Shown piece by piece: positions 1 to 9,741 of a stretch of DNA of 64,000 bases. The DNA comes from Allobrachymonas chironomi DSM 19884 (GTDB taxonomy: Bacteria; Pseudomonadota; Gammaproteobacteria; Burkholderiales; Burkholderiaceae_C). The stretch is taken from NCBI RefSeq assembly GCF_000374625.1, contig NZ_KB894770.1, forward strand, positions 1-64,000. Direction: 5' to 3'. Below the pieces are notes generated by a model. The model did no database searches and had not been told where the DNA came from. It saw only the letters and a program-made list of their open reading frames with translations. Numbering within the stretch: position 1 is the first letter of the stretch; each line of letters starts with the position of its first letter. The translations under genes were made by a program, and so were the position numbers.

Positions 1-272
1 CAGCTACGACAACGCGCTGGCCGAGACCATCAACGGGCTATACAAGGCCGAACTGATTCATCGCCGGGGCCCCTGGAAGACCAGGGAAGCCGTGGAACTG
101 GCGACCCTGCAATGGGTGCACTGGTTCAACCACGTCCGACTGCTCACGCCGATCGGGGGTATCCCGCCGGCAGAAGCTGAGGCAAACTACTGGAGGCAAC
201 TTGCCGACAGCAACACCTTGGCAGAGGTGTCCACTTAAACCAACCAGCCTCCTCGAAACCCGGGGCGGTTCA
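1..272 (+). mobile_element. Right end of an IS3-family insertion sequence (truncated by window edge)
   Basis: The 3' end of an IS3-type orfB is followed after about 34 bases by CCCGGGGCGGTTCA (259-272). Read inverted, this is the TGAACCGCCCC-type terminus common in this IS family, so I place the right terminal repeat near 272. The left end and orfA lie outside the window, so the target duplication cannot be checked. It sits directly upstream of the YbjQ-like gene and probably replaced or moved that gene's promoter region. Confidence 0.8.
2..238 (+). CDS. IS3-family transposase OrfB, C-terminal fragment
   Basis: This is an open frame from the left edge to a TAA at 236-238, giving 78 residues. 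It begins [18 protein letters not shown], the segment of the IS3/IS150 integrase core (rve fold) that carries the last acidic residue of the DDE triad. It continues with the typical [11 protein letters not shown] and [10 protein letters not shown] stretches. The protein would act as the transposase by cutting and joining the IS ends. The 5' part lies outside the window, so intactness is unknown. It stops about 34 bases before the terminal repeat, as in complete elements. Confidence 0.85.
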   Translation, partial: SYDNALAETINGLYKAELIHRRGPWKTREAVELATLQWVHWFNHVRLLTPIGGIPPAEAEANYWRQLADSNTLAEVST

Positions 273-330
273 GGTCAACCTGCCCGGTTATAGTGCTCCC
301 ATCACCCACCCCGAAACAAGGAGCAGCCAC

Positions 331-651
331 ATGATCGTGACCACCACCCCCAGCATCGAAGGCAAGCGCATCACCCGCTACTGCGGCGTGGTGGCCGGCG
401 AGGCCATTCTCGGTGCCAACGTGTTCAAGGACCTGTTTGCCGGCCTGCGCGACATTGTTGGAGGCCGCTCCGGCATGTACGAGCGTGAGCTGCAGAAGGC
501 GCGTGACATTGCCATGCTGGAATTGCAGCAGAATGCCCAGGCGCTGGGGGCCAACGCCGTGGTCGGCATCGATCTGGATTATGAGGTGCTGGGGCAGGGC
601 AATGGCATGCTGATGGTGTCTGCCAGCGGAACGGCGGTGGTGGTGGAGTAA
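331..651 (+). CDS. YbjQ/UPF0145 family protein
   Basis: The product is 106 residues, the usual size for the YbjQ (DUF74, formerly called heavy-metal-binding) family. It carries the family hallmarks: an N-terminal [11 protein letters not shown] strand, the [26 protein letters not shown] segment starting near residue 23, and a final [18 protein letters not shown] strand. It is cytosolic with no signal peptide. Family members form pentamers, and their biochemical role is not settled. An AAGGAG ribosome site lies 8 bases before the ATG. The gene begins only 58 bases after the IS3 end, so its native promoter may be interrupted or may be a hybrid using IS sequence. It is probably co-transcribed with the next gene, 12 bases on. 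Confidence 0.88.
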   Translation: MIVTTTPSIEGKRITRYCGVVAGEAILGANVFKDLFAGLRDIVGGRSGMYERELQKARDIAMLELQQNAQALGANAVVGIDLDYEVLGQGNGMLMVSASGTAVVVE

Positions 652-663
652 GCGGGAAGCATC

Positions 664-1695
664 ATGTCCATACCCTTCCTGCCAGAGCTTCAGCTCCCCA
701 TCATCCAGGCTCCCATGGCCGGCGTCCAGGGCAGTGCCCTGGCCATAGCCGTGTCCAACGCGGGCGGTCTGGGCTCGCTGCCGTGCGCCATGCTCGGCGC
801 AGAGGCACTGCAGCAGGAGCTGGACACCATTCGCCGCCAGACCGATCGCCCGGTCAACCTGAATTTTTTCAGCCACCAGATGCCGGTGCCGGACCCCGCG
901 CGGGCGCGGGCCTGGCAGGGGCTGTTCGGTCGCTACTACCGTGAGCTGGACGTGGAACCCGCAGCAGGCGGGCCCTTGCGCCGGCCGTTTGACCAGGCCA
1001 CGGCCGATATCGTCTGTGCCTGGCGGCCGCAAGTGGTGAGCTTCCACTTCGGCCTGCCCGATACTGGCCTGCTGGAGCAGGTGCGCAGTTGCGGCGCAAA
1101 AATCCTGTCCTCGGCCACCACGGTAGAGGAAGCGCTATGGCTGGAAGCACAAGGCGTAGATGCCATCATCGCGCAAGGCGTGGAGGCGGGAGGGCATCGC
1201 GGCATGTTCCTGAGCGATGACATCACGACCCAGATCGGCACCATGGCGTTGCTGCCACAGGTGCTGGATGCCGTGCGGGTACCGGTGATTGCCGCCGGCG
1301 GCATTGCCGATGCCCGCGGCGTGAAAGCCGCGCTGGACATGGGTGCGGCGGCGGTGCAGCTGGGCACGGCCTATCTGCTGTGTCCCGAAGCCAGCACCAG
1401 CGCACTGCACCGCGCCGCGCTGCAAAGTCCGCTGGCCCGCCATACCGTGCTGACCAATATCTTTTCGGGCCGGCCGGCGCGCGGCATGGTCAACCGCATG
1501 GTGCGTGATTTGGGGCCCATGAACCCGCTGGCGCCAGCCTTTCCGCTCGCTACCGCCGCTTCGGCACCGCTGCGTACCAGGGCCGAAAGCCAGGGCAGCC
1601 ACGATTTCACGCCGCTGTGGTCGGGCCAGAATGCCAGTGCTTGCAAGCCGATTCCTGCTGCCGAGCTGACGCGGGAACTGGTCAGCCTGCTGTAG
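664..1695 (+). CDS. Nitronate monooxygenase (2-nitropropane dioxygenase family)
   Basis: This 343-residue FMN-dependent TIM-barrel enzyme belongs to the family that oxidises alkyl nitronates (such as propionate 3-nitronate) to carbonyl compounds and nitrite. Visible motifs are LPIIQAPMAGVQGSALA at the N-terminus, AQGVEAGGHRGMF near residue 170 (the motif with the His near the active site), and PVIAAGGIADARGVKAALDMGAAAVQLGT around 205-235 (phosphate/FMN binding). It follows the YbjQ-like gene by 12 bases, suggesting a two-gene unit. Other members of this fold include enoyl-ACP reductase FabK, but the GGHRG motif and length favour nitronate monooxygenase. The real substrate is unknown. Confidence 0.88.
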   Translation: MSIPFLPELQLPIIQAPMAGVQGSALAIAVSNAGGLGSLPCAMLGAEALQQELDTIRRQTDRPVNLNFFSHQMPVPDPARARAWQGLFGRYYRELDVEPAAGGPLRRPFDQATADIVCAWRPQVVSFHFGLPDTGLLEQVRSCGAKILSSATTVEEALWLEAQGVDAIIAQGVEAGGHRGMFLSDDITTQIGTMALLPQVLDAVRVPVIAAGGIADARGVKAALDMGAAAVQLGTAYLLCPEASTSALHRAALQSPLARHTVLTNIFSGRPARGMVNRMVRDLGPMNPLAPAFPLATAASAPLRTRAESQGSHDFTPLWSGQNASACKPIPAAELTRELVSLL

Positions 1696-1735
1696 TGGAA
1701 AATCAGGAGTCGCGTTGACGTAAGAGGCAACTAGC

Positions 1736-2182
1736 ATGGGAGCTTTTGACCAACCCGCATCCGCCATGAACCCGATCGAACAGCGTATTGCCGACAGCTT
1801 CCAGAAACAGGGCCTGATGACCACACTCGGTGCCGAACTGGTGCTGGTACGCGAGGGCGAAGTCCATATTGCCATGCCCTACAGCAAGCACCTGTCGCAG
1901 CAGCAGGGCTTTATCCACGCTGGCGCCGTGACCAGCATCGTGGACAGTGCCTGTGGCTACGCCGGCCTGACCAAGGCTCCCGAAGGCTGCGAAGTGGTCA
2001 CCGCCGAATTCAAGATCAACCTGCTGCGCCCGGCCATCGGCGACCGCTTTGTGGCCATTGGCAAAGTGCAGAATGCCGGCAAGATGCTCACTGTCTGCAC
2101 CGGCGAAGTGCATGCGTTTACCGGTGATACCAGCAAGGTGGTGGCATTGATGCAGGCGACCATCGTGAACGTCAAGGTCTGA
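1736..2182 (+). CDS. PaaI-type hotdog-fold thioesterase
   Basis: The product is a 148-residue single hotdog domain. The helix segment GFIHAGAVTSIVDSACGYAG near residues 60-80 carries the HAG...D pattern of PaaI/YigI-like acyl-CoA thioesterases, and EFKINLLRPA follows as the central strand. Such enzymes hydrolyse acyl- or phenylacetyl-CoA esters. An AGAGG ribosome site precedes the ATG at 1736. A second in-frame Met ten codons on would also give a normal family length, so the start could be 1766. The substrate cannot be told from sequence. It lies 40 bases after the nitronate monooxygenase gene on the same strand. Confidence 0.8.
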   Translation: MGAFDQPASAMNPIEQRIADSFQKQGLMTTLGAELVLVREGEVHIAMPYSKHLSQQQGFIHAGAVTSIVDSACGYAGLTKAPEGCEVVTAEFKINLLRPAIGDRFVAIGKVQNAGKMLTVCTGEVHAFTGDTSKVVALMQATIVNVKV

Positions 2183-2232
2183 GGCCGCGCACGGGTACAG
2201 TAGAGGCTTGTCATCCACTCCCGCTGATCGCC

Positions 2233-2802
2233 ATGCCCCATGCCACTTCCCAGGTTTCGCCCTGGATTCGCCGTTTCACCCCGCTGATACCTGCTGGCAG
2301 CAGCGTACTTGATCTGGCCTGTGGTCGTGGCCGCCACATGCAGTGGCTCGCCAGCCAGGGCCATGCCGTGCTGGGCGTGGACCGTGATGCCGAGGCGCTG
2401 CAAAGCGCGCAGCAGTGGGGCCAGACCCTGCACGCTGATCTGGAAGAGGGCAGCCCCTGGCCCTTGCCGGGGCGGCAGTTTGCCGCTGTGGTGGTGACCA
2501 ACTACCTGTGGCGGCCCTTGTTTCCCGCTCTGCTGGCCAGCGTGCAGCCGGGCGGGGTGCTGTTGTACGAAACCTTTGCCCACGGTAACGCCAGCGTGGG
2601 TCGTCCATCCAGTCCGGATTTCCTGTTGCAGCCCGGAGAGTTGCTGCAGGTGCTGCGCGAGGCCGGCCCGGAATGGCGCGTGGTGGCCTATGAGGATGGT
2701 TTTCTGTCCGAGCCGGAGCGCTTTGTACAGCGCGTGGCTGCGGTACGGGAAGAGTCGCAGCAGGAGCCGGTGCGCTACCCCTTGCAGGCCGATGTCGCCT
2801 GA
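2233..2802 (+). CDS. Class I SAM-dependent methyltransferase
   Basis: This 189-residue protein has a Rossmann methyltransferase core. Motif I is VLDLACGRGRHMQWLASQGH at about residues 26-45, the acidic end of strand 2 is VLGVDRDAEAL, and motif II/III lies around ADLEEGSPWPLPGRQFAAVVVTNYL. It resembles the small tellurite-resistance TehB/UbiE-like methyltransferases often annotated only as class I SAM methyltransferases. The acceptor is unknown. Ten bases separate it from the downstream YnfA-like gene, so the two are probably co-transcribed. Confidence 0.82.
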   Translation: MPHATSQVSPWIRRFTPLIPAGSSVLDLACGRGRHMQWLASQGHAVLGVDRDAEALQSAQQWGQTLHADLEEGSPWPLPGRQFAAVVVTNYLWRPLFPALLASVQPGGVLLYETFAHGNASVGRPSSPDFLLQPGELLQVLREAGPEWRVVAYEDGFLSEPERFVQRVAAVREESQQEPVRYPLQADVA

Positions 2803-2811
2803 GGGCTGGTC

Positions 2812-3144
2812 ATGGAGTTTCTGAAAACCCTGGGCCTGTTTGCCGCCACCGCCGTGGTAGAAATCGTTGGCTGCTATCTGCCCTGGCTCTGGCTGCGCCA
2901 GGGGCATACCGCCTGGCTGCTGTTGCCGGCCGCCTTGAGCCTGGCACTTTTTGCCTGGCTGCTGACGTTGCATCCGCAAGCCTCTGGCCGTGTCTATGCA
3001 GCCTATGGTGGCGTTTACATCAGTGTGGCGCTGCTCTGGCTGTGGCAGGTCGACGGCATCCGACCGGCATGGACAGACTGGGCGGGTATCGGCCTGTGTC
3101 TGGCTGGCATGCTGGTGATCATGTTCGGGCCGCGTACGGCCTGA
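2812..3144 (+). CDS. YnfA/UPF0060 family small membrane protein
   Basis: The product is 110 residues with four hydrophobic helices, which is the length and topology of the YnfA family in the drug/metabolite transporter superfamily. Signature stretches are [19 protein letters not shown] in helix 1 and [27 protein letters not shown] across the loop and helix 3. Family members act as dimeric inner-membrane proteins similar to small multidrug exporters, but the substrate is poorly defined. The stop lies 4 bases from the end of the convergent thiO gene. Confidence 0.88.
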   Translation: MEFLKTLGLFAATAVVEIVGCYLPWLWLRQGHTAWLLLPAALSLALFAWLLTLHPQASGRVYAAYGGVYISVALLWLWQVDGIRPAWTDWAGIGLCLAGMLVIMFGPRTA

Positions 3145-3148
3145 GTCG

Positions 3149-4342
3149 TCAGCGGCTGGTTGCCATGTCGCTGGCCTGCAGCGCGTTTTCCACCAGCGCT
3201 GGCGCAATCAGCCAGCCATGGCGGAACAGGCCATTGATGCGGGTCAGGCCATCGGTCACCTGGATCAGCGGCATGTTGTCCGGCAGGGCCGGGCGCAGAT
3301 TGCTTTCCGTATGGATCACGCGGGCTTCGGTCAGCTCGGGCAGCACCGCATGCGCTGCTGCGAGCAGTTCCACCGTGCTGCGCAGGCTGACCGGGCTGCG
3401 GTCTTCGCTCTCGATTTCGCTGGCACCCACCACGATCAGGTCGCCGGGGCGCGGCACCACATAGACGCGGTGGCGCGGGTGCATCAGGCGCACCGGGCGG
3501 TGCAGTTCCACACCCGGGGCATGCAGCCAGAACACCTCGCCACGCACGCCGCGCGTGCGCTGGTCGGGCAGGGCGCTGTCGGCCGGCAGCGGCTGGACAA
3601 AGTGCGCATCGGCTGTGCCCGTGTTGCCTGTGCCGCGGTTGTCCTCACGTGCGCCCAGTCCGCGCACGTCAAATACCCAGTCAAAGCGTTCGCCATCGAT
3701 CTGGTGCGCATCGATCTGGTGCGCTGTTGTACCCCAGCGGAAATCCGCTCCCAGCGCGGCGGCCGCATGGGCCAGACCCAGCAGCGCCTCGACGGTATGG
3801 ATCTGTCCTTCCTGCTTCAGCATCCAGCCGCGCAGCTGGCGGGCAATGCCTGGCTCCAGCGCCTGCAGCTCGGCGGCAGTCAGCGGCGTGGCCAGTGGCG
3901 TCTGCTGACCGGCGGGCGCCTTGCTCTGCAGCCCGCCCAGCATGCGCTGCGCCGCGCCCATGTCGGTGCCGTGCGCCAGCAGCAGGCTGCCGCGTTGTGC
4001 AAAAAAGACAGATTGTCCGTGCGTAGCCAGCTGCTCCACCACCTGTTGCCACAGGCGGATGCTGCGCCAACCCAGATCGGCCAGCGCCCAGTTGGCACAC
4101 TCCAGCTCGGCCAGCGGGCTCAGCATGCCGGCGGCGGTAAAGCCTGCCGCACGTGGCTGGTCGTAGTCCGGTGCCGGTCCGCAGGCCGGGTCGAATACCG
4201 TGACCTGATGGCCAGCAGCGGCCAGCTGCCAGGCCAGCAGCCGTCCCAGTACGCCGGCCCCGGCAATGCCGATGCGCGCAGGTACCTGCAGCGTGGCGGA
4301 AGAGGAGGCGGCGGACAGCGGGGCGGTGTGATTCGTTTGCAT
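3149..4342 (-). CDS. thiO: FAD-dependent glycine oxidase-like protein (ThiO)
   Basis: This 397-residue amine oxidase of the DAO family oxidises glycine to iminoglycine, the precursor needed by ThiG for the thiazole half of thiamine. The FAD-binding beta-alpha-beta motif RIGIAGAGVLGRLLAW starts near residue 21. The C-terminal half contains RVYVVPRPGDLIVVGASE and a final NGLFRHGWLIAPALVE segment typical of this family. I start at the Met of MQTNHTAPL (4342), because the longer upstream frame runs through a terminator and has no homology. It lies near thiC and thiSG, which supports the thiamine role. Its closest relatives could also be generic D-amino acid oxidases. Confidence 0.82.
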   Translation of the reverse strand: MQTNHTAPLSAASSSATLQVPARIGIAGAGVLGRLLAWQLAAAGHQVTVFDPACGPAPDYDQPRAAGFTAAGMLSPLAELECANWALADLGWRSIRLWQQVVEQLATHGQSVFFAQRGSLLLAHGTDMGAAQRMLGGLQSKAPAGQQTPLATPLTAAELQALEPGIARQLRGWMLKQEGQIHTVEALLGLAHAAAALGADFRWGTTAHQIDAHQIDGERFDWVFDVRGLGAREDNRGTGNTGTADAHFVQPLPADSALPDQRTRGVRGEVFWLHAPGVELHRPVRLMHPRHRVYVVPRPGDLIVVGASEIESEDRSPVSLRSTVELLAAAHAVLPELTEARVIHTESNLRPALPDNMPLIQVTDGLTRINGLFRHGWLIAPALVENALQASDMATSR

Positions 4343-4410
4343 GCCGGGGATTATCCCAAGCAGGATGCGCCGCGTCTTGTCCAAGGGCAAGAAAACACCA
4401 CGCCAGCCAT

Positions 4411-4444
4411 AAAAAACGGCCTGCGGGCAACAGCACCGCAGGCC
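4411..4444 (-). terminator. Rho-independent terminator
   Basis: A stem GGCCTGCGG (4418-4426) pairs with CCGCAGGCC (4436-4444). Read on the minus strand, the stem is followed directly by a run of six T (4411-4416). It sits just after the carboxymuconolactone decarboxylase-like gene and before thiO, so it separates these two minus-strand units. Confidence 0.85.
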
Positions 4445-4479
4445 GGAATGCTCGCAGACTAAGCTGCCAGCAGAGGGGA

Positions 4480-4830
4480 TCAAGCCTGAGCCGTGAATTC
4501 CTTGTAGGCGGCCAGCGCGTTGGATGCGTACATCAGGGACGGGCCGCCGCCCATGTAGACGCACATGCCCAGCGTTTCCTCGATTTCCGGCAGCGTGGCA
4601 CCCAGGCGCACCAGCGCCTTCATGTGGAAGCCGATGCAGGCATCGCAGTGCGAGGCCACGCCGAGTGCCAGCGCGATCAGTTCCTTCTGCTTTTCGCTCA
4701 GGGCACCGTCACGCGTGGCGGCAGCGGCCATCTCGTTGAATGCCTTCATCAGGTCCGGCTGGTCGGCACGCATGGTGGCCAGGCCGGCCGAGATGTCCTT
4801 GATATGGCTCTTGTACTCGGGGATGCTCAT
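4480..4830 (-). CDS. Carboxymuconolactone decarboxylase / AhpD-like family protein
   Basis: The product is 116 residues, the normal length for single-domain CMD/AhpD-like proteins. The redox motif HCDACIGFH is present with Cys62, Cys65 and His69. These are the residues used by AhpD-type alkylhydroperoxidases, so a peroxidase-like or thiol-redox role is more likely than a lactone decarboxylase. An AGGAGGTCC ribosome site precedes the ATG. Downstream is a clear terminator. Upstream by 23 bases is the DUF2892 membrane protein on the same strand, and the two probably form one small operon. Confidence 0.85.
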   Translation of the reverse strand: MSIPEYKSHIKDISAGLATMRADQPDLMKAFNEMAAAATRDGALSEKQKELIALALGVASHCDACIGFHMKALVRLGATLPEIEETLGMCVYMGGGPSLMYASNALAAYKEFTAQA

Positions 4831-4853
4831 GGGGGACCTCCTGGATGACCGGA

Positions 4854-5048
4854 TTACTTCTTCATCGGGCAGGTGTTGGCGCCGATCAGCTTGTAGGCCG
4901 GGCAGAAGCGGAACAGGCCGGTCAGCAGCGGCAGCAGGCCAATCCAGGCCCAGTTGCTGCCGACATAGCCCAGCAGCTGGGGCGCACCCAGGATCAGGGC
5001 CAGACCAACCACGATGCGCAGGATGCGATCAATACCACCGACGTTCAT
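4854..5048 (-). CDS. DUF2892 (YgaP-like) small membrane protein
   Basis: The product is 64 residues and carries the DUF2892 pattern. NVGGIDRILRIVVGLALIL forms the first helix, NWAWIGLLPLLTGLFRFCP the second, and a short CPAYKLIGANTC tail follows with two Cys. It resembles the transmembrane hairpin of YgaP without its rhodanese domain. These proteins are often found beside sulfur or thiol-redox genes. The neighbouring CxxC-containing AhpD-like protein fits that, though no function is established. Confidence 0.85.
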   Translation of the reverse strand: MNVGGIDRILRIVVGLALILGAPQLLGYVGSNWAWIGLLPLLTGLFRFCPAYKLIGANTCPMKK

Positions 5049-5136
5049 AGCGTTCTCCTAGAAGGGAAATAATTTATCAAAGTATATAGTAAAAGCCACA
5101 AAAAAGGCAGGTGGGTTGCACCTGCCTTGCGACTTA

Positions 5137-7631
<2,495 letters not shown>

Positions 7632-7634
7632 GCC

Positions 7635-8420
7635 ATGAGCTGGCAGATAGGCGATGTGACGCTGGAAAGCCGTTTTTTCCTGGGTAGCGCCGGCTACCCA
7701 TCCCCCGAAGTGCTGCGCCAGTCGATCCTGGCATCGGGCGCACAGGTAGTGACGCTGGGGCTGCGCCGCCAGCTCGGCATTGACCGCAATGCCCAGTCCG
7801 ACAACGGCTTTGTCGATGTCGTGCGCAGCACCGGCGTGCATCTGCTGCCGAATACCGCCGGTTGCCGCAGCGCGCGCGAGGCTGTCACGCTGGCGATGAT
7901 GTCGCGCGAACTGCTGGGCACGCACTGGATCAAGCTCGAGGTGATTGGCGACGAGCAGACGCTGCAACCCGATCCCTGGGAGCTGGTGCAGGCGGCCGAG
8001 GAGCTGGTGCGCAATGGTTTCGAAGTCTTCCCGTACTGCACCGATGATCTGGTCAGCTGCCAGCGCCTGCTCGACGTCGGCTGCCGCATCCTGATGCCCT
8101 GGGGCGCGCCGATCGGTTCCGGCCAGGGCCTGATCAACCCCTGGGCCTTGCGCACGCTGCGTGCACGCTTGCCGGATGTACCGCTGGTGGTCGATGCCGG
8201 CATCGGCGCTCCTTCGCACGCCGCGCAGGCGATGGAACTGGGCTACGACGCCGTGCTGCTCAACTCCGCCGTGGCGCAGGCACATGACCCGGTGAAGATG
8301 GCGGCTGGCTTCCGCGACGCGGTGGCCGCAGGCCGTGCCGGCTTCGAGGCTGGCATCATCCAGCCGCAAGCCATGGCGGTGGCCAGCACGCCAGTAACCG
8401 GTCGTCCTTTCATTCTTTGA
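7635..8420 (+). CDS. thiG: Thiazole synthase ThiG
   Basis: This 261-residue TIM-barrel enzyme joins 1-deoxyxylulose 5-phosphate, iminoglycine and the sulfur of ThiS thiocarboxylate into thiazole phosphate. The Schiff-base lysine segment [11 protein letters not shown] lies near residues 94-104, VLPYCTDDL-like text follows, and the phosphate-binding end [30 protein letters not shown] is intact. AGCC and weak GGAGG-like bases from the end of thiS serve as the ribosome site. The iminoglycine would come from the ThiO encoded nearby on the opposite strand. Confidence 0.96.
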   Translation: MSWQIGDVTLESRFFLGSAGYPSPEVLRQSILASGAQVVTLGLRRQLGIDRNAQSDNGFVDVVRSTGVHLLPNTAGCRSAREAVTLAMMSRELLGTHWIKLEVIGDEQTLQPDPWELVQAAEELVRNGFEVFPYCTDDLVSCQRLLDVGCRILMPWGAPIGSGQGLINPWALRTLRARLPDVPLVVDAGIGAPSHAAQAMELGYDAVLLNSAVAQAHDPVKMAAGFRDAVAAGRAGFEAGIIQPQAMAVASTPVTGRPFIL

Positions 8421-8464
8421 TCCTGATCGGGATGAATGGTTGATTTGACGGACTATTGATAGAC

Positions 8465-9034
8465 ATGAGCAAGGCTTTCACGCGCGAAACCGATCGCGAC
8501 GACGATGACGACCAGGACGATGCGCTGCCAGCGTTGCCGGCCGGCATCAAGAACTACATGACGCCGCAAGGCTATGCCCGGCTACGAGCCGAACTGATGC
8601 AGCTGATCGACGAAGAGCGCCCGAAGGTCGTCGATATCGTGCACTGGGCCGCGAGCAATGGCGACCGCTCGGAAAACGGCGATTACCTCTATGGCAAGAA
8701 GCGCCTGCGCGAGATCGACCGTCGCATCCGTTTCCTGACGCGCCGGCTCGAACGTGCCGAAGTGGCCGATCCCAGCGTGCACCATGGTGGTGACCAGGTG
8801 TTCTTTGGCGCCACCGTCACCTATGCGGATGAAGAGGGCGCAGAAAACACCATCACCATCCTCGGCGTGGACGAGGTCGACAACCTGCAGGGCCAGGTCA
8901 GCTGGGTAGCGCCGATCGCACGCGCCTTGTTGCGTGCCCGCGTGGGTGACAGCGTGCAGTTGCGCACGCCGGCTGGCGTGCAGGAGATCGAGGTGATCGA
9001 CGTGCAGTATCCGGCCCCGGCCGCGGAAACGTGA
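8465..9034 (+). CDS. greB: Transcription elongation factor GreB
   Basis: This 189-residue Gre factor enters the RNA polymerase secondary channel and stimulates cleavage of backtracked transcripts. The N-terminal coiled-coil domain carries NGDRSENGDYLYGKKRLREIDRR, with the acidic tip residues and the YxxxKKRLREID form typical of GreB rather than GreA. The C-terminal FKBP-like domain follows from about residue 110. It has an extra acidic N-terminal stretch (RETDRDDDDDQDD). The ATG at 8465 is preferred over an upstream in-frame TTG. It follows thiG by 44 bases. Confidence 0.93.
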   Translation: MSKAFTRETDRDDDDDQDDALPALPAGIKNYMTPQGYARLRAELMQLIDEERPKVVDIVHWAASNGDRSENGDYLYGKKRLREIDRRIRFLTRRLERAEVADPSVHHGGDQVFFGATVTYADEEGAENTITILGVDEVDNLQGQVSWVAPIARALLRARVGDSVQLRTPAGVQEIEVIDVQYPAPAAET

Positions 9035-9202
9035 ACTGCGCCCCCAATCTGCAAGTGCAGGTTACGCAGCCGCGTGTCCGCTGGGGCTGCTGTTGCATCT
9101 GCTTGCAGCCCCGGCGCTGTCCGTGCCATAGTCAGGGCAATGCCAGCCGTTGGTAACGACTGGCATCGTCATATCCATATGTTGTAGAAAGGTGATTTTG
9201 TG

Positions 9203-9685
9203 ATGAACGCTCCCGTCCGCTTCCTGCTGCCCGCCCTGATGGCCGCCGTGCTGGCCGCCTGTGGACAGAACACTTCCGGCACGGCTCCGGCAGCTTCGGC
9301 CCCGGCAGAGGCGGCCTCCGTGCCGGCTTCTGCCGCCGTGGATACCGCCAGCAGCCCGTTGAGCGCAGCCTCGGAAGCCGAACTGCATGTCGGCTCCGAC
9401 GATCTGCCCAGCATCCTGGAGCTGTCCAGCCAGGATGGCGACAAGCTGACGCTGCAGCTGATCACGGTCCACGACGAACAGCTCAAGGATGAGCAGCACT
9501 TTGCCAAACTGCAGAAAAGCGATGGCACCGAGATCGAGCTGAGCAAGGTGGCTGAAGAAAACGGCCTGCCGGTCTATTCCGGCGAAAAGGACAAGAAGGT
9601 CTTTGTCATCACCGGCCTGGGCGATGACCGCTATCAAGTGGTGGAAGACGAAGGCAAGCCGGTGATTTACAGCCCGAGCCGCTGA
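9203..9685 (+). CDS. Putative lipoprotein of unknown function
   Basis: The product is 160 residues with a lipoprotein signal peptide. A short basic N-terminus is followed by a hydrophobic stretch and a lipobox LAAC with Cys20. An Ala/Ser/Pro-rich linker covers roughly residues 22-60. A globular part with alternating strands then begins around LHVGSDDLPSILELSSQDGDKLTLQLITVHDEQ. I do not recognise a family. A GTG directly before the ATG could also be used, and the ribosome site is AAAGGTG. It is convergent with the (p)ppGpp gene, 56 bases away. Confidence 0.7.
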   Translation: MNAPVRFLLPALMAAVLAACGQNTSGTAPAASAPAEAASVPASAAVDTASSPLSAASEAELHVGSDDLPSILELSSQDGDKLTLQLITVHDEQLKDEQHFAKLQKSDGTEIELSKVAEENGLPVYSGEKDKKVFVITGLGDDRYQVVEDEGKPVIYSPSR

Positions 9686-9741
9686 TCCGGGCGCGGCTGA
9701 CAACCGGCTGGCGCGGTACCGTCCTGGCGCTGTCAGCAGTG

